Shown piece by piece: positions 8,786 to 17,647 of a stretch of DNA of 64,000 nt. Within the stretch, counting starts at the first letter, position 1, and the number at the start of each line of letters is the position of its first letter. The notes under the pieces are model-generated. The model saw only the letters and a list, made by a program, of their open reading frames with translations. It ran no database searches and was not told the origin of the DNA. The DNA comes from a virus. A program made the translations under genes and the position numbers. The stretch spans positions 1 to 64,000 of the IMG/VR virus record IMGVR_UViG_3300028831_000229; one strand, given 5' to 3'.

Positions 8786-11425
8786 ATGGGTGGTCAGATC
8801 CTCCAGACCGGCGGTCTACGCAACCTGCTCGACGGTAGCGATCGTCTCGACAAGGTTAGGCGCGACGAATCCGTGCAGGAATCGTGGCGCGATGGTGCGC
8901 TCTGGCCAACCGCACGCTTCATGGGTCACAGCGCCTCGCTGTCAGCGAAGCTCGGTGGCGATGCGGCGAACAAGTCGAGCTGCTACGAGATACCGGGTCA
9001 ACCGACAGCGACTGCCGGTTTCAGCGAGGTGTCGTACCTCGTCAAGAAGACCACGCAGTTCATGTTCAACACGAACGTCGGTGGTGCTGTTGCGACCAAC
9101 ACGACGCTTTCATCGTCAACGCTCTACGTATCGGAGTCGCAGACGATCTCCGTCCCAGAGCGTGCAGAGCGCGTGTTTCACAGCGTGCGCTTGCGCGTGT
9201 GGTTTCGCAATGAGCAAGCCACCACGGCGGTCAACTTCACAGGCACCCGCATCGTCGCTCAGCTCGGAAGCGTGGCTCGTACGTACGATCAAGTCGTAAC
9301 GGTGGCGGCAACGGCATCACGCACCTGGGTGCAGAACATCGACTTCGACATCACCGATCTCTTCGAGGACGCCTTCGGGCTCAGCTCGACGCAGAACACA
9401 TTGAACCTTCAGTGTGCCGTGTCCACGTCTGCTGCATCGCAGGTCAACGGGCACGTGTTCGAGCTGTACGTGACCTACGGCTTCAACCCGAACGAAACGG
9501 TCTCGAACAACACGCGCTGCAAGACCATCCGCTTCCCGATTCACTCGCACTCGACGTTCCTCACCACGACGCAGCAGGAAATTGGAACGGATGGCATCAC
9601 GCCGGCACCGAGCAGCCAGATCCCAGCGCTCAACACCATCCTCCCGGAGTCAGGGAAGGTCTACAAGAAGATCTGGTTGTGCCTTCATGGCAACGACGCA
9701 GGTGCTGCGACGAACAGCTTCACGCCGGAGATCTCGATCGACGGCGGTGCAGCAACGCTCTGTGCGAACATCAACCAGCAGCTGCTGTGCTCGCAGGAGT
9801 GGCGTCACCAGCAGGATCTGACCGCCACCTTGAACCCGGCGACACCGCACACGTTCAGCATGCGCTGCGACGCAACGACCACGAACAAGCTCACCTGGGC
9901 CGGCGGTTTTCTTTGCGTGACGTACACGTACGATCATGCAGCGACGCTCTCCGGTAGCGGTCTGGCGATGTACGAAGCGATCGTTCCGCTCTCGATCGCT
10001 GACTTGACGAGCCCGTACACCGGCGTGCCGTACGACGCGGTGGCTGATGCCAGCGTTGTCGGTGGCACTGGATCGTCCGCGCAGCCGTTCAACTGGCAGC
10101 ACCTGATCATGCAGCTCGACATCCAGGAGCCTGGACCTGTCACGATGGTGCAATCGGGTGCTTGCTGCTACGAGTCCGTGTCGAGTTCGTCCGGTATCTC
10201 TGTCAAGCGTGCCGGCGTGCAGCCTCCACGCACTTGGTCACCCGGCGTGGCCAGCCTCGGCACGGTGCTCGTGGTTCAACGCCTCGACATCGGTTCGAGT
10301 GGCATCACCCTCAATCGCGGCATCAACAGGATCCCGTTCGACATCTACGGTGTCGGTCGTACGTTGCAGGTCGGTAGCTACGCGATCATCAACTACACCG
10401 CAGGTATCAGCGTGGACGCGGACAAGGGCAACCATCCGGTTTACTTCCACGCGCGAGGACTCGATTCAGCGCAGACCGTCAACTCGGTGGAACTCACGCG
10501 TGAAGGTGTTCTCCATCCGCCAGTCATCGCACCACCGTACAAGTTCAGCGGGGTCCTCTTCGAGGCAGTCTTCAGCACAGCTGGCAACATCGGCCTCAAC
10601 CTGGCACTTGAGCAGTTGCCTGGTGAGTTCGACAGCAACGGTTGGGGTCTGGTCGCGCAGACCGCGTCACAGCTCGTCTCGAACACGGCGCCGAACTGGA
10701 TCGGTGTGACCGGTCTGTACAACCGCACGCACTTCGGTGGTACGCGCTTCGATCCGGTTGCGAAGCGCCGCACGATCATGTCGACGCAGAGCAGCTTGAA
10801 CGCGTCGTGGGGTATTTGGTACACGTATCATCAGATCACGTTCCCGGTGGCTGGATTGTTGAACATCGCGGGCTTGCCGGCACCGGCAGGCAAGGTCATC
10901 GAGATCTACGCGCGTGACACCACCGACCCACTCAACCCGACGCAGCTCGTTACCGTGACGACGACGGACGCGACCGGGCACTTCAGCGTGAACGTCATGG
11001 ACAACACGCGCTCCTACTTCGCCAGCTACTCCGAAGGCTCAGTAGCATCGCGGTCGCCTACTGCTACGCCAGGCGCTACGTTCAACATCACCACAACCGG
11101 TGGCGGCGGTGACACCACACCTCCCGTCATCACCATCGTGACGCCGACGCCAGGTCAACCCATCACGCGGCAGACCGTCATCACGGTCGACGTCACGGAC
11201 ACCATCGCGATGCGTCGCGTGATTCTGTACGCGGTGTTCTCGAAGCCGAACGCATGGGAAGTCATCTACGACGGCGAGAGCTTCGGTCCGGCGTACAGCG
11301 GACCGAACAACACCGTGACCACCATTACTGGCGGGTGGGAGTTCCGCGTCCTTCGAGACGGCGGATGGCAGCAGACGCCAGTGCTTCGCGTCATCGCAGT
11401 TGACGCAGCGGGGAACATTGCATGA
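8786..11425 (+). CDS. Large adhesin-like virion surface protein with C-terminal Ig-like domain
   Basis: 879 residues from ATG 8786. The body is beta-rich with few charged residues and no recognised enzymatic motif. Residues about 690-780 resemble a carboxypeptidase-like or transthyretin-like repeat ('GKVIEIYARDTTDPLNPTQL', 'DATGHFSVNV'). Residues about 790-879 start with 'DTTPPVITIVTPTPGQPI', the typical opening of a bacterial Ig-like domain, and end 'VIAVDAAGNIA'. Ig-like modules on phage virions often give weak binding to cell surfaces or polysaccharide. A long tail fibre or decoration protein is my inference. It shares ATGA with the next gene. Confidence 0.6.
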   Translation: MGGQILQTGGLRNLLDGSDRLDKVRRDESVQESWRDGALWPTARFMGHSASLSAKLGGDAANKSSCYEIPGQPTATAGFSEVSYLVKKTTQFMFNTNVGGAVATNTTLSSSTLYVSESQTISVPERAERVFHSVRLRVWFRNEQATTAVNFTGTRIVAQLGSVARTYDQVVTVAATASRTWVQNIDFDITDLFEDAFGLSSTQNTLNLQCAVSTSAASQVNGHVFELYVTYGFNPNETVSNNTRCKTIRFPIHSHSTFLTTTQQEIGTDGITPAPSSQIPALNTILPESGKVYKKIWLCLHGNDAGAATNSFTPEISIDGGAATLCANINQQLLCSQEWRHQQDLTATLNPATPHTFSMRCDATTTNKLTWAGGFLCVTYTYDHAATLSGSGLAMYEAIVPLSIADLTSPYTGVPYDAVADASVVGGTGSSAQPFNWQHLIMQLDIQEPGPVTMVQSGACCYESVSSSSGISVKRAGVQPPRTWSPGVASLGTVLVVQRLDIGSSGITLNRGINRIPFDIYGVGRTLQVGSYAIINYTAGISVDADKGNHPVYFHARGLDSAQTVNSVELTREGVLHPPVIAPPYKFSGVLFEAVFSTAGNIGLNLALEQLPGEFDSNGWGLVAQTASQLVSNTAPNWIGVTGLYNRTHFGGTRFDPVAKRRTIMSTQSSLNASWGIWYTYHQITFPVAGLLNIAGLPAPAGKVIEIYARDTTDPLNPTQLVTVTTTDATGHFSVNVMDNTRSYFASYSEGSVASRSPTATPGATFNITTTGGGGDTTPPVITIVTPTPGQPITRQTVITVDVTDTIAMRRVILYAVFSKPNAWEVIYDGESFGPAYSGPNNTVTTITGGWEFRVLRDGGWQQTPVLRVIAVDAAGNIA

Positions 11426-12507
11426 CCACGCCGAGCTTCGTCTTTCCACTCGTCGACGTTCAACCGTCACCGACCGGGCTCGATACGACGCAGCCGCGTT
11501 CTGCGATCCAGACGCTCAAGCGTTCGTTCCTGCTCGACACCGCGGAAGGTGACTCGCTCACCGTCATCGGTGGCAACTACGGTGTGCCACGTCCACCCCA
11601 GACCGATGACGATGAGATCTTCCGCAAGCTCGTTCCGGTGCTCGCGTGGCAGCCGAAGACGATCAAATTCACGACGTTCATGGTGCTCACCGCGGTGTTC
11701 GGCTCGCAAGCCGACATCGAAACGGCGGGTGGACGCGCGTGGCAAGTCTACGAGCCGAACGCGAACGAGGTTGTGCTCGAGATCCCGTTCAGCCTCATCG
11801 GCGCGACCAACGCGAACGCAACGTACATGCACGGCATCAGTGGCTACGCGATGGTGCCAGCTGGGCCGTCAAACGTGTTCACTGCGACCGGTGACCTGAC
11901 GCAAGGTGCGTCGACGCCGTTGCTGAACGGGTTGAGCATCCAAATCTTCTTCGGTGGCGTATGGAACACGTTCACCGTCAACTCCGCTGTCTACAGCTCA
12001 GGAACGAACACGACGACGGTGCTCGTAACCGGAGGCACCATCCCGGCAGGCGGCGGCCTCTTCGTCATCGAAATCCCGGGTGACGGAGTCACCTCATACC
12101 AAGGCGACTACCTCTCGAACGGTGACTACAACAGCACCTTCGTCTCGTCTGCGGGGCTTCTTCCGACGAACTCGATCCTCGTTCTTGGAGATGCACGCGG
12201 CTTCCTCCGCATCGGTGACACCGTCACGTTGACGTTCGTCGACCGCGTCGAGGACTACACGCTGGTCTCGATCGGCTCCTACAACGCGACCACCAACCAG
12301 ACGCAGATCGTGCTCGACAAGTCGAACATCGCGAGCAGCTCCTCGGGCTACATCCTTCGAGCGATCGAAGAGGTGGGAGGTATCACCACCCCACAGGCTG
12401 ATTTTCGCGTATACTTCACGGGTCTTGGTCTTGTTGACATCGTGACGTTCTACATGAACCTTCTCGTCCGAGCTGCCGGCATCGTCATGCGCATCGAACT
12501 GATTTGA
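11422..12507 (+). CDS. Tail/baseplate-associated protein
   Basis: 361 residues. Residues about 35-85 ('LLDTAEGDSLTVIGGNYGVP' then 'RPPQTDDDEIFRKL') match a pattern seen in phage tail proteins of the gpI/wedge-connector kind, where an L-x-x-I-G-x-x-x-G-V-x-R segment precedes an acidic helix. The remainder is beta-rich. It overlaps the adhesin gene by 4 bp and is followed by the long fibre gene. It may be the attachment piece for that fibre; this is inference. Confidence 0.55.
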   Translation: MTTPSFVFPLVDVQPSPTGLDTTQPRSAIQTLKRSFLLDTAEGDSLTVIGGNYGVPRPPQTDDDEIFRKLVPVLAWQPKTIKFTTFMVLTAVFGSQADIETAGGRAWQVYEPNANEVVLEIPFSLIGATNANATYMHGISGYAMVPAGPSNVFTATGDLTQGASTPLLNGLSIQIFFGGVWNTFTVNSAVYSSGTNTTTVLVTGGTIPAGGGLFVIEIPGDGVTSYQGDYLSNGDYNSTFVSSAGLLPTNSILVLGDARGFLRIGDTVTLTFVDRVEDYTLVSIGSYNATTNQTQIVLDKSNIASSSSGYILRAIEEVGGITTPQADFRVYFTGLGLVDIVTFYMNLLVRAAGIVMRIELI

Positions 12508-12519
12508 AAGGAGCACCCA

Positions 12520-14196
12520 ATGGCTGGATCTATCGTTAACCCCAAGCGTCCACGCTACCAGTCCAACGAGCGCTTCGACACCAGCGACGCCGATGCGCAG
12601 AGCCGTGCTCCACGTGAGCAAGCGAAAGCGTCCATGCGTGCGGCACACAGCACACCGCGCGCGACAGCCGGTAGCCCGTCAACGATCGGCCTGATCTGTA
12701 CAGGCTTCGAGTTGACGCTGAACCCAACCGGCTCCACTGACGGCAAGGTTCGCGTCGGCACGAACGTTGGCGTTGCCGTGGACTCGGACGGCGGCTTGTT
12801 GATCAAGCCGCAGGGTGTGACGCTCGACCTCGCGATCCCCGTTGGGACCTACCAGATCTACGCGTACTACAGCGAGGTCACCACCGACAACGCACGTCGT
12901 CGCTTCCTGTCAGTGACGTCTCCGTTCGTGGAAACCAGTGGCGCGATGGACACGGCGTACCAGGGTCAGGTCTCGCTGGTTGCACTTCCAGGTGTTGCCG
13001 GCAGCGTCGTACCGGAAGCTGTCGTCAACGGCGTGACGACAGCGCTCTGCTGCATCGGCATCGCAACGAACGGTGGCACCGGCACGATCACGATGACTGG
13101 GTACAACGCTACGACGGCACCGAACGGCACCGACATCGTCAACAGGCTCACCGTTCCGGCAGCGCCGTCTGTGGCACCGACGACGCCCTTCGTGAACGGT
13201 TCCATCAAGACGTTTACCGACATGATGCAGGCGCTTGCGTACATGATCGGGCAGGCGGTCTGGAAGGGCTCGGCAATTTCACCTCCGACCTCGGCGAACA
13301 ACTTTCAAGCGTGGACGCAGCACTCCTCCAGCATCGCGCAGCTGTCCGAGTACCTGACGGCCGGTCTCTTTCACGGCGCCTCGCAGTTCGACAGCACGCT
13401 GCAAGTCGCCGGGTTGCTCACTGCGCTGGCTGGCGTGGCCGTAACCGGTTCGTTGACCGCACACGACAACGTCACGCTGGGAGACACCGGCGCGGATGGC
13501 CTCACCGTCAACGCGACTTCGGTGTTCACGGGAGGCGCGACGTTCAACAACGTTGACGTCACGAGCGGAAGCTCTCTTCACCTGAACGGCACGGCTGCTC
13601 TTGTCGCAGACGGTAACGTGACGCTCGGGAACGCTTCCGGTGACGCGTTGACTGTCAACGCAACGGCGACCTTCCTTGCGTTGCTGACGGCAAGCCTCGG
13701 CATCACGATTCCTTCGGGGCAGAACCTGACGCTGACGAACACCGCTGACTTGAAGCACGGTGCTCGTGTCATCACGTTGCATGCCTCCTCTTTTCGCCCT
13801 GGTAGCTTGTCGACAACACTCAAGATGGAAGGATCTGGTGGCATTCCAGGCACGGCTTGGAGTGGTTGGGGTGTTCAACCCAACAACACGATTGTGTCTC
13901 CTATTCCGCTGAGGGTCGGTGACCGTATCTTGTCGTACAAGTGGTTTTTCTTCAAAGCGAGTAATGCTTCTGCCATGTCGATCAGCATCAGCACCTTTGC
14001 GGGAAGCGCACCCAGAGGCGCAGCACCGGGTGGTACGGATACCGAAGCCACTGTTGGTACGGGAACCACCCAGAATCGCACGCTGTCGTCAATCAACTAC
14101 ACACTGATTGCCGGTGAGCAGATCAACATGCAGGTCACCGCACAAGTTTCTGGTCAAGAGTTCTACAGCGTGGAGATCACGTACGATCACCCGTAA
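12520..14196 (+). CDS. Tail fibre with repeated beta units and a compositionally distinct tip
   Basis: 558 residues behind AAAGGAG (12507-12513). Residues 1-270 form the shaft base. Two copies of a repeat spaced 49 codons apart ('NVTLGDTGADGLTVNATSVF' near 13468 and 'NVTLGNASGDALTVNATATF' near 13615) suggest a beta-helical or prism shaft. From about 13780 codon use shifts towards A/T-ending codons (many TTT, TCT, GGT, AAT), unlike the rest of the gene. That is expected for an exchanged receptor-binding tip. Confidence 0.7.
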   Translation: MAGSIVNPKRPRYQSNERFDTSDADAQSRAPREQAKASMRAAHSTPRATAGSPSTIGLICTGFELTLNPTGSTDGKVRVGTNVGVAVDSDGGLLIKPQGVTLDLAIPVGTYQIYAYYSEVTTDNARRRFLSVTSPFVETSGAMDTAYQGQVSLVALPGVAGSVVPEAVVNGVTTALCCIGIATNGGTGTITMTGYNATTAPNGTDIVNRLTVPAAPSVAPTTPFVNGSIKTFTDMMQALAYMIGQAVWKGSAISPPTSANNFQAWTQHSSSIAQLSEYLTAGLFHGASQFDSTLQVAGLLTALAGVAVTGSLTAHDNVTLGDTGADGLTVNATSVFTGGATFNNVDVTSGSSLHLNGTAALVADGNVTLGNASGDALTVNATATFLALLTASLGITIPSGQNLTLTNTADLKHGARVITLHASSFRPGSLSTTLKMEGSGGIPGTAWSGWGVQPNNTIVSPIPLRVGDRILSYKWFFFKASNASAMSISISTFAGSAPRGAAPGGTDTEATVGTGTTQNRTLSSINYTLIAGEQINMQVTAQVSGQEFYSVEITYDHP

Positions 14197-14219
14197 ACGC
14201 CAGCAAAGGAGGCTCTGTC

Positions 14220-14510
14220 ATGTCGCTCAACTACGGTGAAGATGTACCATTCAGCGGGACGGCTACGACGACAGTTGCGTTCGTCCGCATCAAGGATCGA
14301 CGCGGTCGTGAGTCGTTCGCGCGTCGTCTCGTCATCAACAACGAGGACGCTACCAACAACCTGCTGTACACCACCGACAACGGCGTCACGTTCTCGGTGC
14401 TCAAGCCGGGCGTGTCCGCCGAGCTGCTCGCAACGAGCGGCATCATCAGCTTCGGTGTCAAGTCCGCCGCCGCTACGGCAGCCTGGACGGCGCACGCCGC
14501 GGTAGCGTAG
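14220..14510 (+). CDS. Small virion-like hypothetical protein
   Basis: 96 residues, beta-rich ('TTTVAFVRIKDRRGRESFAR', 'NNLLYTTDNGVTFSVLKPG'). It has a strong ribosome binding site (AAAGGAGG, 14205-14212). It reads like a small head- or tail-decoration protein, but I recognise no family. Confidence 0.6.
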   Translation: MSLNYGEDVPFSGTATTTVAFVRIKDRRGRESFARRLVINNEDATNNLLYTTDNGVTFSVLKPGVSAELLATSGIISFGVKSAAATAAWTAHAAVA

Positions 14511-14517
14511 GATCCGC

Positions 14518-14964
14518 ATGATGGAGCCCGCGAAGCTCACCGTTGACGCTGTCACGAACCTGGCGGTCTATGGACCGTTGGGTACGCTGGCCGCGTTGTG
14601 CATCATCGGCATGATCGCCATGTACAAGGACACGCGCAAGGAGCGTGCTCGGCACAAGGCAGAGCTGAAGGAGAAGGAGACGGAGCACAGCAAGGAGCTG
14701 GCGGCGGAGCGGGCAGTGTTTGCAGCGGAGCGCGAGTCCTGGCGTGTGCAGTTGGCGAACGAGCGCAAGGCATGTGAGGATGAACGCAAGGAAGCCAAGA
14801 TCGAGTACCAGAAGCTCGAAGAGCGCTACATCACCAAGACGGAGAACCAGCTCGAGAAGTACAACCAGCTGACCACAGCGTTGAAGGACGTCATGGGGTC
14901 GGCCGTACGTCGGATGCGTCCGGCACGTGATTCGGATGTCGGGGGAGGACGCGATGACACGTAG
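14518..14964 (+). CDS. Membrane-anchored coiled-coil protein; candidate holin or i-spanin
   Basis: 148 residues. One transmembrane segment lies at residues about 18-36 ('YGPLGTLAALCIIGMIAMYK'). A long highly charged coiled coil (about 37-130, E/K/R heptads) follows. Two lysis-type families share this layout: Rz-like i-spanins and small BhlA/UviB-like holins. The cluster of positive residues just after the membrane segment argues for a cytoplasmic C-terminus, which is against a spanin. No outer-membrane spanin or endolysin is seen nearby, so lysis is a guess from layout and position at the end of the structural genes. Confidence 0.5.
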   Translation: MMEPAKLTVDAVTNLAVYGPLGTLAALCIIGMIAMYKDTRKERARHKAELKEKETEHSKELAAERAVFAAERESWRVQLANERKACEDERKEAKIEYQKLEERYITKTENQLEKYNQLTTALKDVMGSAVRRMRPARDSDVGGGRDDT

Positions 14965-15229
14965 TGGAGCCATGGCAGTGGTCGCCTCAAAGGCGATGCC
15001 GAACACCAATCGCCCGCGTCTTCGTTCAGACGCAGAACTACGCCTCGCCGACCTCGAGCAACGCTCGGCAGCGAGCTACAGCGAGATCGAGACCGTCACC
15101 GAGGATCTGAAACAGCTTGCTGTCGACATCGACGACGCTGTCCCGGTGATGGCTGATGCGTGGGACGACACCTCGATGGTGCACCACGTAGAGGAGGTTC
15201 AGAAGCGAGCGAAGACCGAAGACGATTAG
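14954..15229 (+). CDS. Hypothetical small helical protein
   Basis: 91 residues from ATG 14954, overlapping the membrane protein by 11 bp, with a strong GGGGGAGG ribosome binding site (14941-14948). Predicted mostly helical ('ELRLADLEQRSAASYSEIET', 'DLKQLAVDIDDAV') with an acidic end. Overlap with the coiled-coil gene suggests the two act together. Confidence 0.6.
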   Translation: MTRSGAMAVVASKAMPNTNRPRLRSDAELRLADLEQRSAASYSEIETVTEDLKQLAVDIDDAVPVMADAWDDTSMVHHVEEVQKRAKTEDD

Positions 15230-15238
15230 GAGGACTTC

Positions 15239-15625
15239 ATGTCGGACACGTTCAGCCTCAAGGGTAGCTACAGCGTCATCCACGGCGCAACGGACACCGA
15301 TCCGTCCGCCGATTTCGACATCAGCTCGACGTTCAACGAGACCATGAACGTCAAGCGCAAGTTAGCGCAGACCATCTCACTCGACGCCGACACGGCGGAG
15401 GCGGTCTCGCTCGGGGACCTCGCGCAAGCGCACGTCGTCCTTGTTCGTGCGAGCCAAGACGTCAAGGTGGCACTCACCAGCAGTCACGGCACGCTTCAAC
15501 TCATTCCGGCGGGTAAGGTGTGCTTCATCATGGCCACGGTCGCTCCGATCACGGCGATCCAGATCACCCGCCAGGCAGGCGTCTCGACCACGGTGCGTGT
15601 CGTACTGTGCGAGCTGCAACCGTAG
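15239..15625 (+). CDS. Small virion-like hypothetical protein
   Basis: 128 residues, beta-rich, behind AGGAGG (15228-15233). The pattern 'HVVLVRASQDVKVALTSSHG' followed by 'IPAGKVCFIM' resembles small beta-sandwich phage decoration proteins. It ends the structural module together with the next 50-residue protein. Confidence 0.6.
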   Translation: MSDTFSLKGSYSVIHGATDTDPSADFDISSTFNETMNVKRKLAQTISLDADTAEAVSLGDLAQAHVVLVRASQDVKVALTSSHGTLQLIPAGKVCFIMATVAPITAIQITRQAGVSTTVRVVLCELQP

Positions 15626-15647
15626 GGTCGGGCGAAGGGAGAAGACT

Positions 15648-15800
15648 ATGGCCGTTCCGAAGTTCAAGATGCGTTCGAGCTACGACATCAACGACCAGTT
15701 GACGTTCATCCAGACGGATCCGAGTTGTGCGTCGGTGGTGAACCTGTTCTGGGACCCGGGTGGTTCCGGTCAGTGGTTCCTGTTCTACTTGGAGCCGTGA
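15648..15800 (+). CDS. Hypothetical 50-residue protein
   Basis: Starts at ATG 15648 after GAAGGGA (15634-15640). The sequence is short, aromatic and beta-like ('NLFWDPGGSGQWFLFYLEP' at the C-terminus). It is the last gene before a promoter-bearing gap. No family recognised. Confidence 0.5.
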   Translation: MAVPKFKMRSSYDINDQLTFIQTDPSCASVVNLFWDPGGSGQWFLFYLEP

Positions 15801-15825
15801 ACGTCGACGGTCCACCAGCGCGGAC

Positions 15826-15855
15826 TTGACATAGGACATATATCTGAGGTATAGC
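15826..15855 (+). promoter_or_regulatory. Sigma70-like promoter, start of the replication block
   Basis: A perfect -35 (TTGACA, 15826-15831) and a -10 (TATAGC, 15850-15855) with an 18-bp spacer. Transcription would start at about 15861, only a few bases before ATG 15865, so the message would be leaderless or nearly so. It is the first promoter after the structural genes and would drive the helicase and replication genes. Confidence 0.6.
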
Positions 15856-15864
15856 TCGTAGGAT

Positions 15865-16014
15865 ATGGATGACTCGTACCTACTGAACTGCACCAAGGAG
15901 CAGCGAAAGCGCTGGGAGGCTCGTGCCAAGGAAAGTGGCATGAGCCTCGCTGCTTGGATTCGCAAGACGTTGGATGACGGTCCGATCTACATGACGAAGG
16001 TCGTGCGCCGGTGA
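15865..16014 (+). CDS. Small ribbon-helix-helix-like DNA-binding protein
   Basis: 49 residues. The sequence 'LNCTKEQRKRWEARAKESGM' followed by 'SLAAWIRKTLD' matches the strand-helix-turn-helix pattern of small RHH (CopG/Arc, MobC-like) proteins. RHH proteins usually repress their own promoters, and a good promoter lies immediately upstream, so an autoregulator of this transcription unit is plausible. The stop overlaps the helicase start (GTGA). The low-quality Shine-Dalgarno fits near-leaderless translation. Confidence 0.55.
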   Translation: MDDSYLLNCTKEQRKRWEARAKESGMSLAAWIRKTLDDGPIYMTKVVRR

Positions 16015-17444
16015 AGGTCGTCATCACCTTCATGAACTGGACGCGCTGCCAGCTCTCGTTCAAGGGCGGCACGGCCAAGGAGCAGAAGAAGGTCGTGCGC
16101 CTGGTGGACGACGCGCTCGCGGTGGAGATCCCGGGTTCGCACTTCGTGGAAGGCGTGCGCAGCGGCTTGTGGGACGGCCGGCGGCACCTCTTCTACACAG
16201 GTGGCGAGGACACCGGCGGCACGTTCCCTGCCGGCTTGAAGCCGCGCGTCAAGGCTCTGCTCAAGGAATCCGGCTACACGGTCAAGGTCGTGGACAAGCG
16301 CGAGAAGCTGCCGGCACCGGACCTGTCTCGCCTGAAGCCTGGGATGCTCTCAGGCATCACGCTGCGCGACTACCAGCTGGAGAGCGCACGGAAGGCACTC
16401 ACGCGCGGCCACGGCATCCTGTGGCTCGCCACGAACGCCGGCAAGACGGAGGTTGCCAGCGCGATGATCAAGGTGCTCGGTGAGCACCGCACGCTGTTCC
16501 TTGTCCACAAGAAGGGGCTGCTGGTGCAGGCGCGTGAGCGCATCGCGAAGCGCCTCGGCACGATCGAAGAGCACATCGGCATCATCGGCGACGGGCAGTT
16601 CAACCCGAAGCACATCACCGTAGCCACCATCCAGAGCCTCACGCGCAAGGGTCATCCCGCGAAGATGAAGCTCATCGCGCAGTACCTCAAGACGATCAAG
16701 GTGCTGTTCGTGGACGAAGGTCACCACACGAAGGCGACGACCTGGTACAAGCTCATCAACCGCATCCAGGCACAGTTCCGGTTCATCCTGTCGGGCACGC
16801 CGTTCGGCAACGAGAATGGTCTGATGGTCGAAGCTGCCGTTGGTCCGGTCGTGGCGCGTGTCAGCAACGCCAAGTTGATCGAGCTTGGCGTGAGCGCGAA
16901 GCCGACCATTAGGATGCTCGAGGTACGTGAGCCGGAGATCGATGACGGCACCTGGGACGACGTCTACAAGGCCGGCATCGTGCTCAACACCAAGCGCAAC
17001 GAGCTGATCGTCAAGCAGGCGGCGCGCTTCGCGAAGGAGAAGAAGCCGTGCTTGATCCTCGTGAAGGAGCTGTGGCACGGGGACAACCTCGTGACGATGC
17101 TGAAGTCGCTGAAGGTCTCGCACACCTTCGTGCACGGCAAGATGCCTCAGTCGATGATCTCGAAGGAGAAGGCTCACTTCGAGAAGGGCAACTACGCGGT
17201 CATCATCGCGTCGCCGATCTTCGATGAAGGCGTCGACGTGCCAGCAATCAAGGCACTCATCGTCGCGGACGGCGGGCAGAGCGTGCGGAGCGTACTTCAG
17301 AAAATCGGACGCGGTCTACGCCAGAAGGAGGGTGAGAACACGCTGGCGGTCATCGACTTCGCCGACCTGACGCACAAGTGGCTGAGCAAGCACTCGCTCG
17401 AACGGCTGGCCATCTACGAAGGCGAAGGCTTCGATGTCAAGTGA
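16011..17444 (+). CDS. SF2 DNA helicase, UvsW-like
   Basis: 477 residues. An N-terminal domain (1-110) precedes an SF2 helicase core. Motif I is 'ATNAGKT' (140-146), motif II 'DEGHH' (235-239), motif III 'LSGTPF', and motif VI 'QKIGRGLRQ' near the end; motif V is 'IASPIFDEGVDVPA'. Gene size and motif set match T4 UvsW, which remodels branched recombination and replication intermediates and helps switch replication mode. GTG start overlaps the RHH gene. It opens the replication block. Confidence 0.9.
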   Translation: MKVVITFMNWTRCQLSFKGGTAKEQKKVVRLVDDALAVEIPGSHFVEGVRSGLWDGRRHLFYTGGEDTGGTFPAGLKPRVKALLKESGYTVKVVDKREKLPAPDLSRLKPGMLSGITLRDYQLESARKALTRGHGILWLATNAGKTEVASAMIKVLGEHRTLFLVHKKGLLVQARERIAKRLGTIEEHIGIIGDGQFNPKHITVATIQSLTRKGHPAKMKLIAQYLKTIKVLFVDEGHHTKATTWYKLINRIQAQFRFILSGTPFGNENGLMVEAAVGPVVARVSNAKLIELGVSAKPTIRMLEVREPEIDDGTWDDVYKAGIVLNTKRNELIVKQAARFAKEKKPCLILVKELWHGDNLVTMLKSLKVSHTFVHGKMPQSMISKEKAHFEKGNYAVIIASPIFDEGVDVPAIKALIVADGGQSVRSVLQKIGRGLRQKEGENTLAVIDFADLTHKWLSKHSLERLAIYEGEGFDVK

Positions 17445-17501
17445 GCGGCAACGCGCGGCGTCACGACAGATCCGCACACCGAGATCTCGCTCCGGATCTG
17501 C

Positions 17502-17584
17502 GGTATGCTGGCGTTCTACGTGCGCGTCGCGACTCAAGAAATGGCAAACATGGAGTGCTGGCTTGCGAGGCATGCTGGCATTCC
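17502..17584 (+). repeat. Cluster of TGCTGGC motifs, including a 16-bp motif shared by three gaps
   Basis: Within the gap 17445-17725 a short motif recurs: 17502-17517 (GGTATGCTGGCGTTCT), a weaker form near 17553-17566 (AGTGCTGGCTTGC core), and 17569-17584 (GGCATGCTGGCATTCC). The last is nearly identical to motifs at 23047 and 58051. No convincing gene covers it. It lies just upstream of a promoter, so an operator array is likely. Confidence 0.5.
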
Positions 17585-17598
17585 TGCCACAGTCAGAA

Positions 17599-17628
17599 TT
17601 GACAGCGGCGCACGCTTCGCGGTACGAC
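17599..17628 (+). promoter_or_regulatory. Sigma70-like promoter before the DnaB-helicase operon
   Basis: TTGACA (17599-17604) and TACGAC (17623-17628) separated by 18 bp, the same spacing as the promoter at 15826. A perfect palindrome follows at 17648. It would drive the gene at 17726, the DnaB-like helicase, the reductase and the primase. Confidence 0.5.
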
Positions 17629-17647
17629 TGAAGACCTGCGCGTCAAC

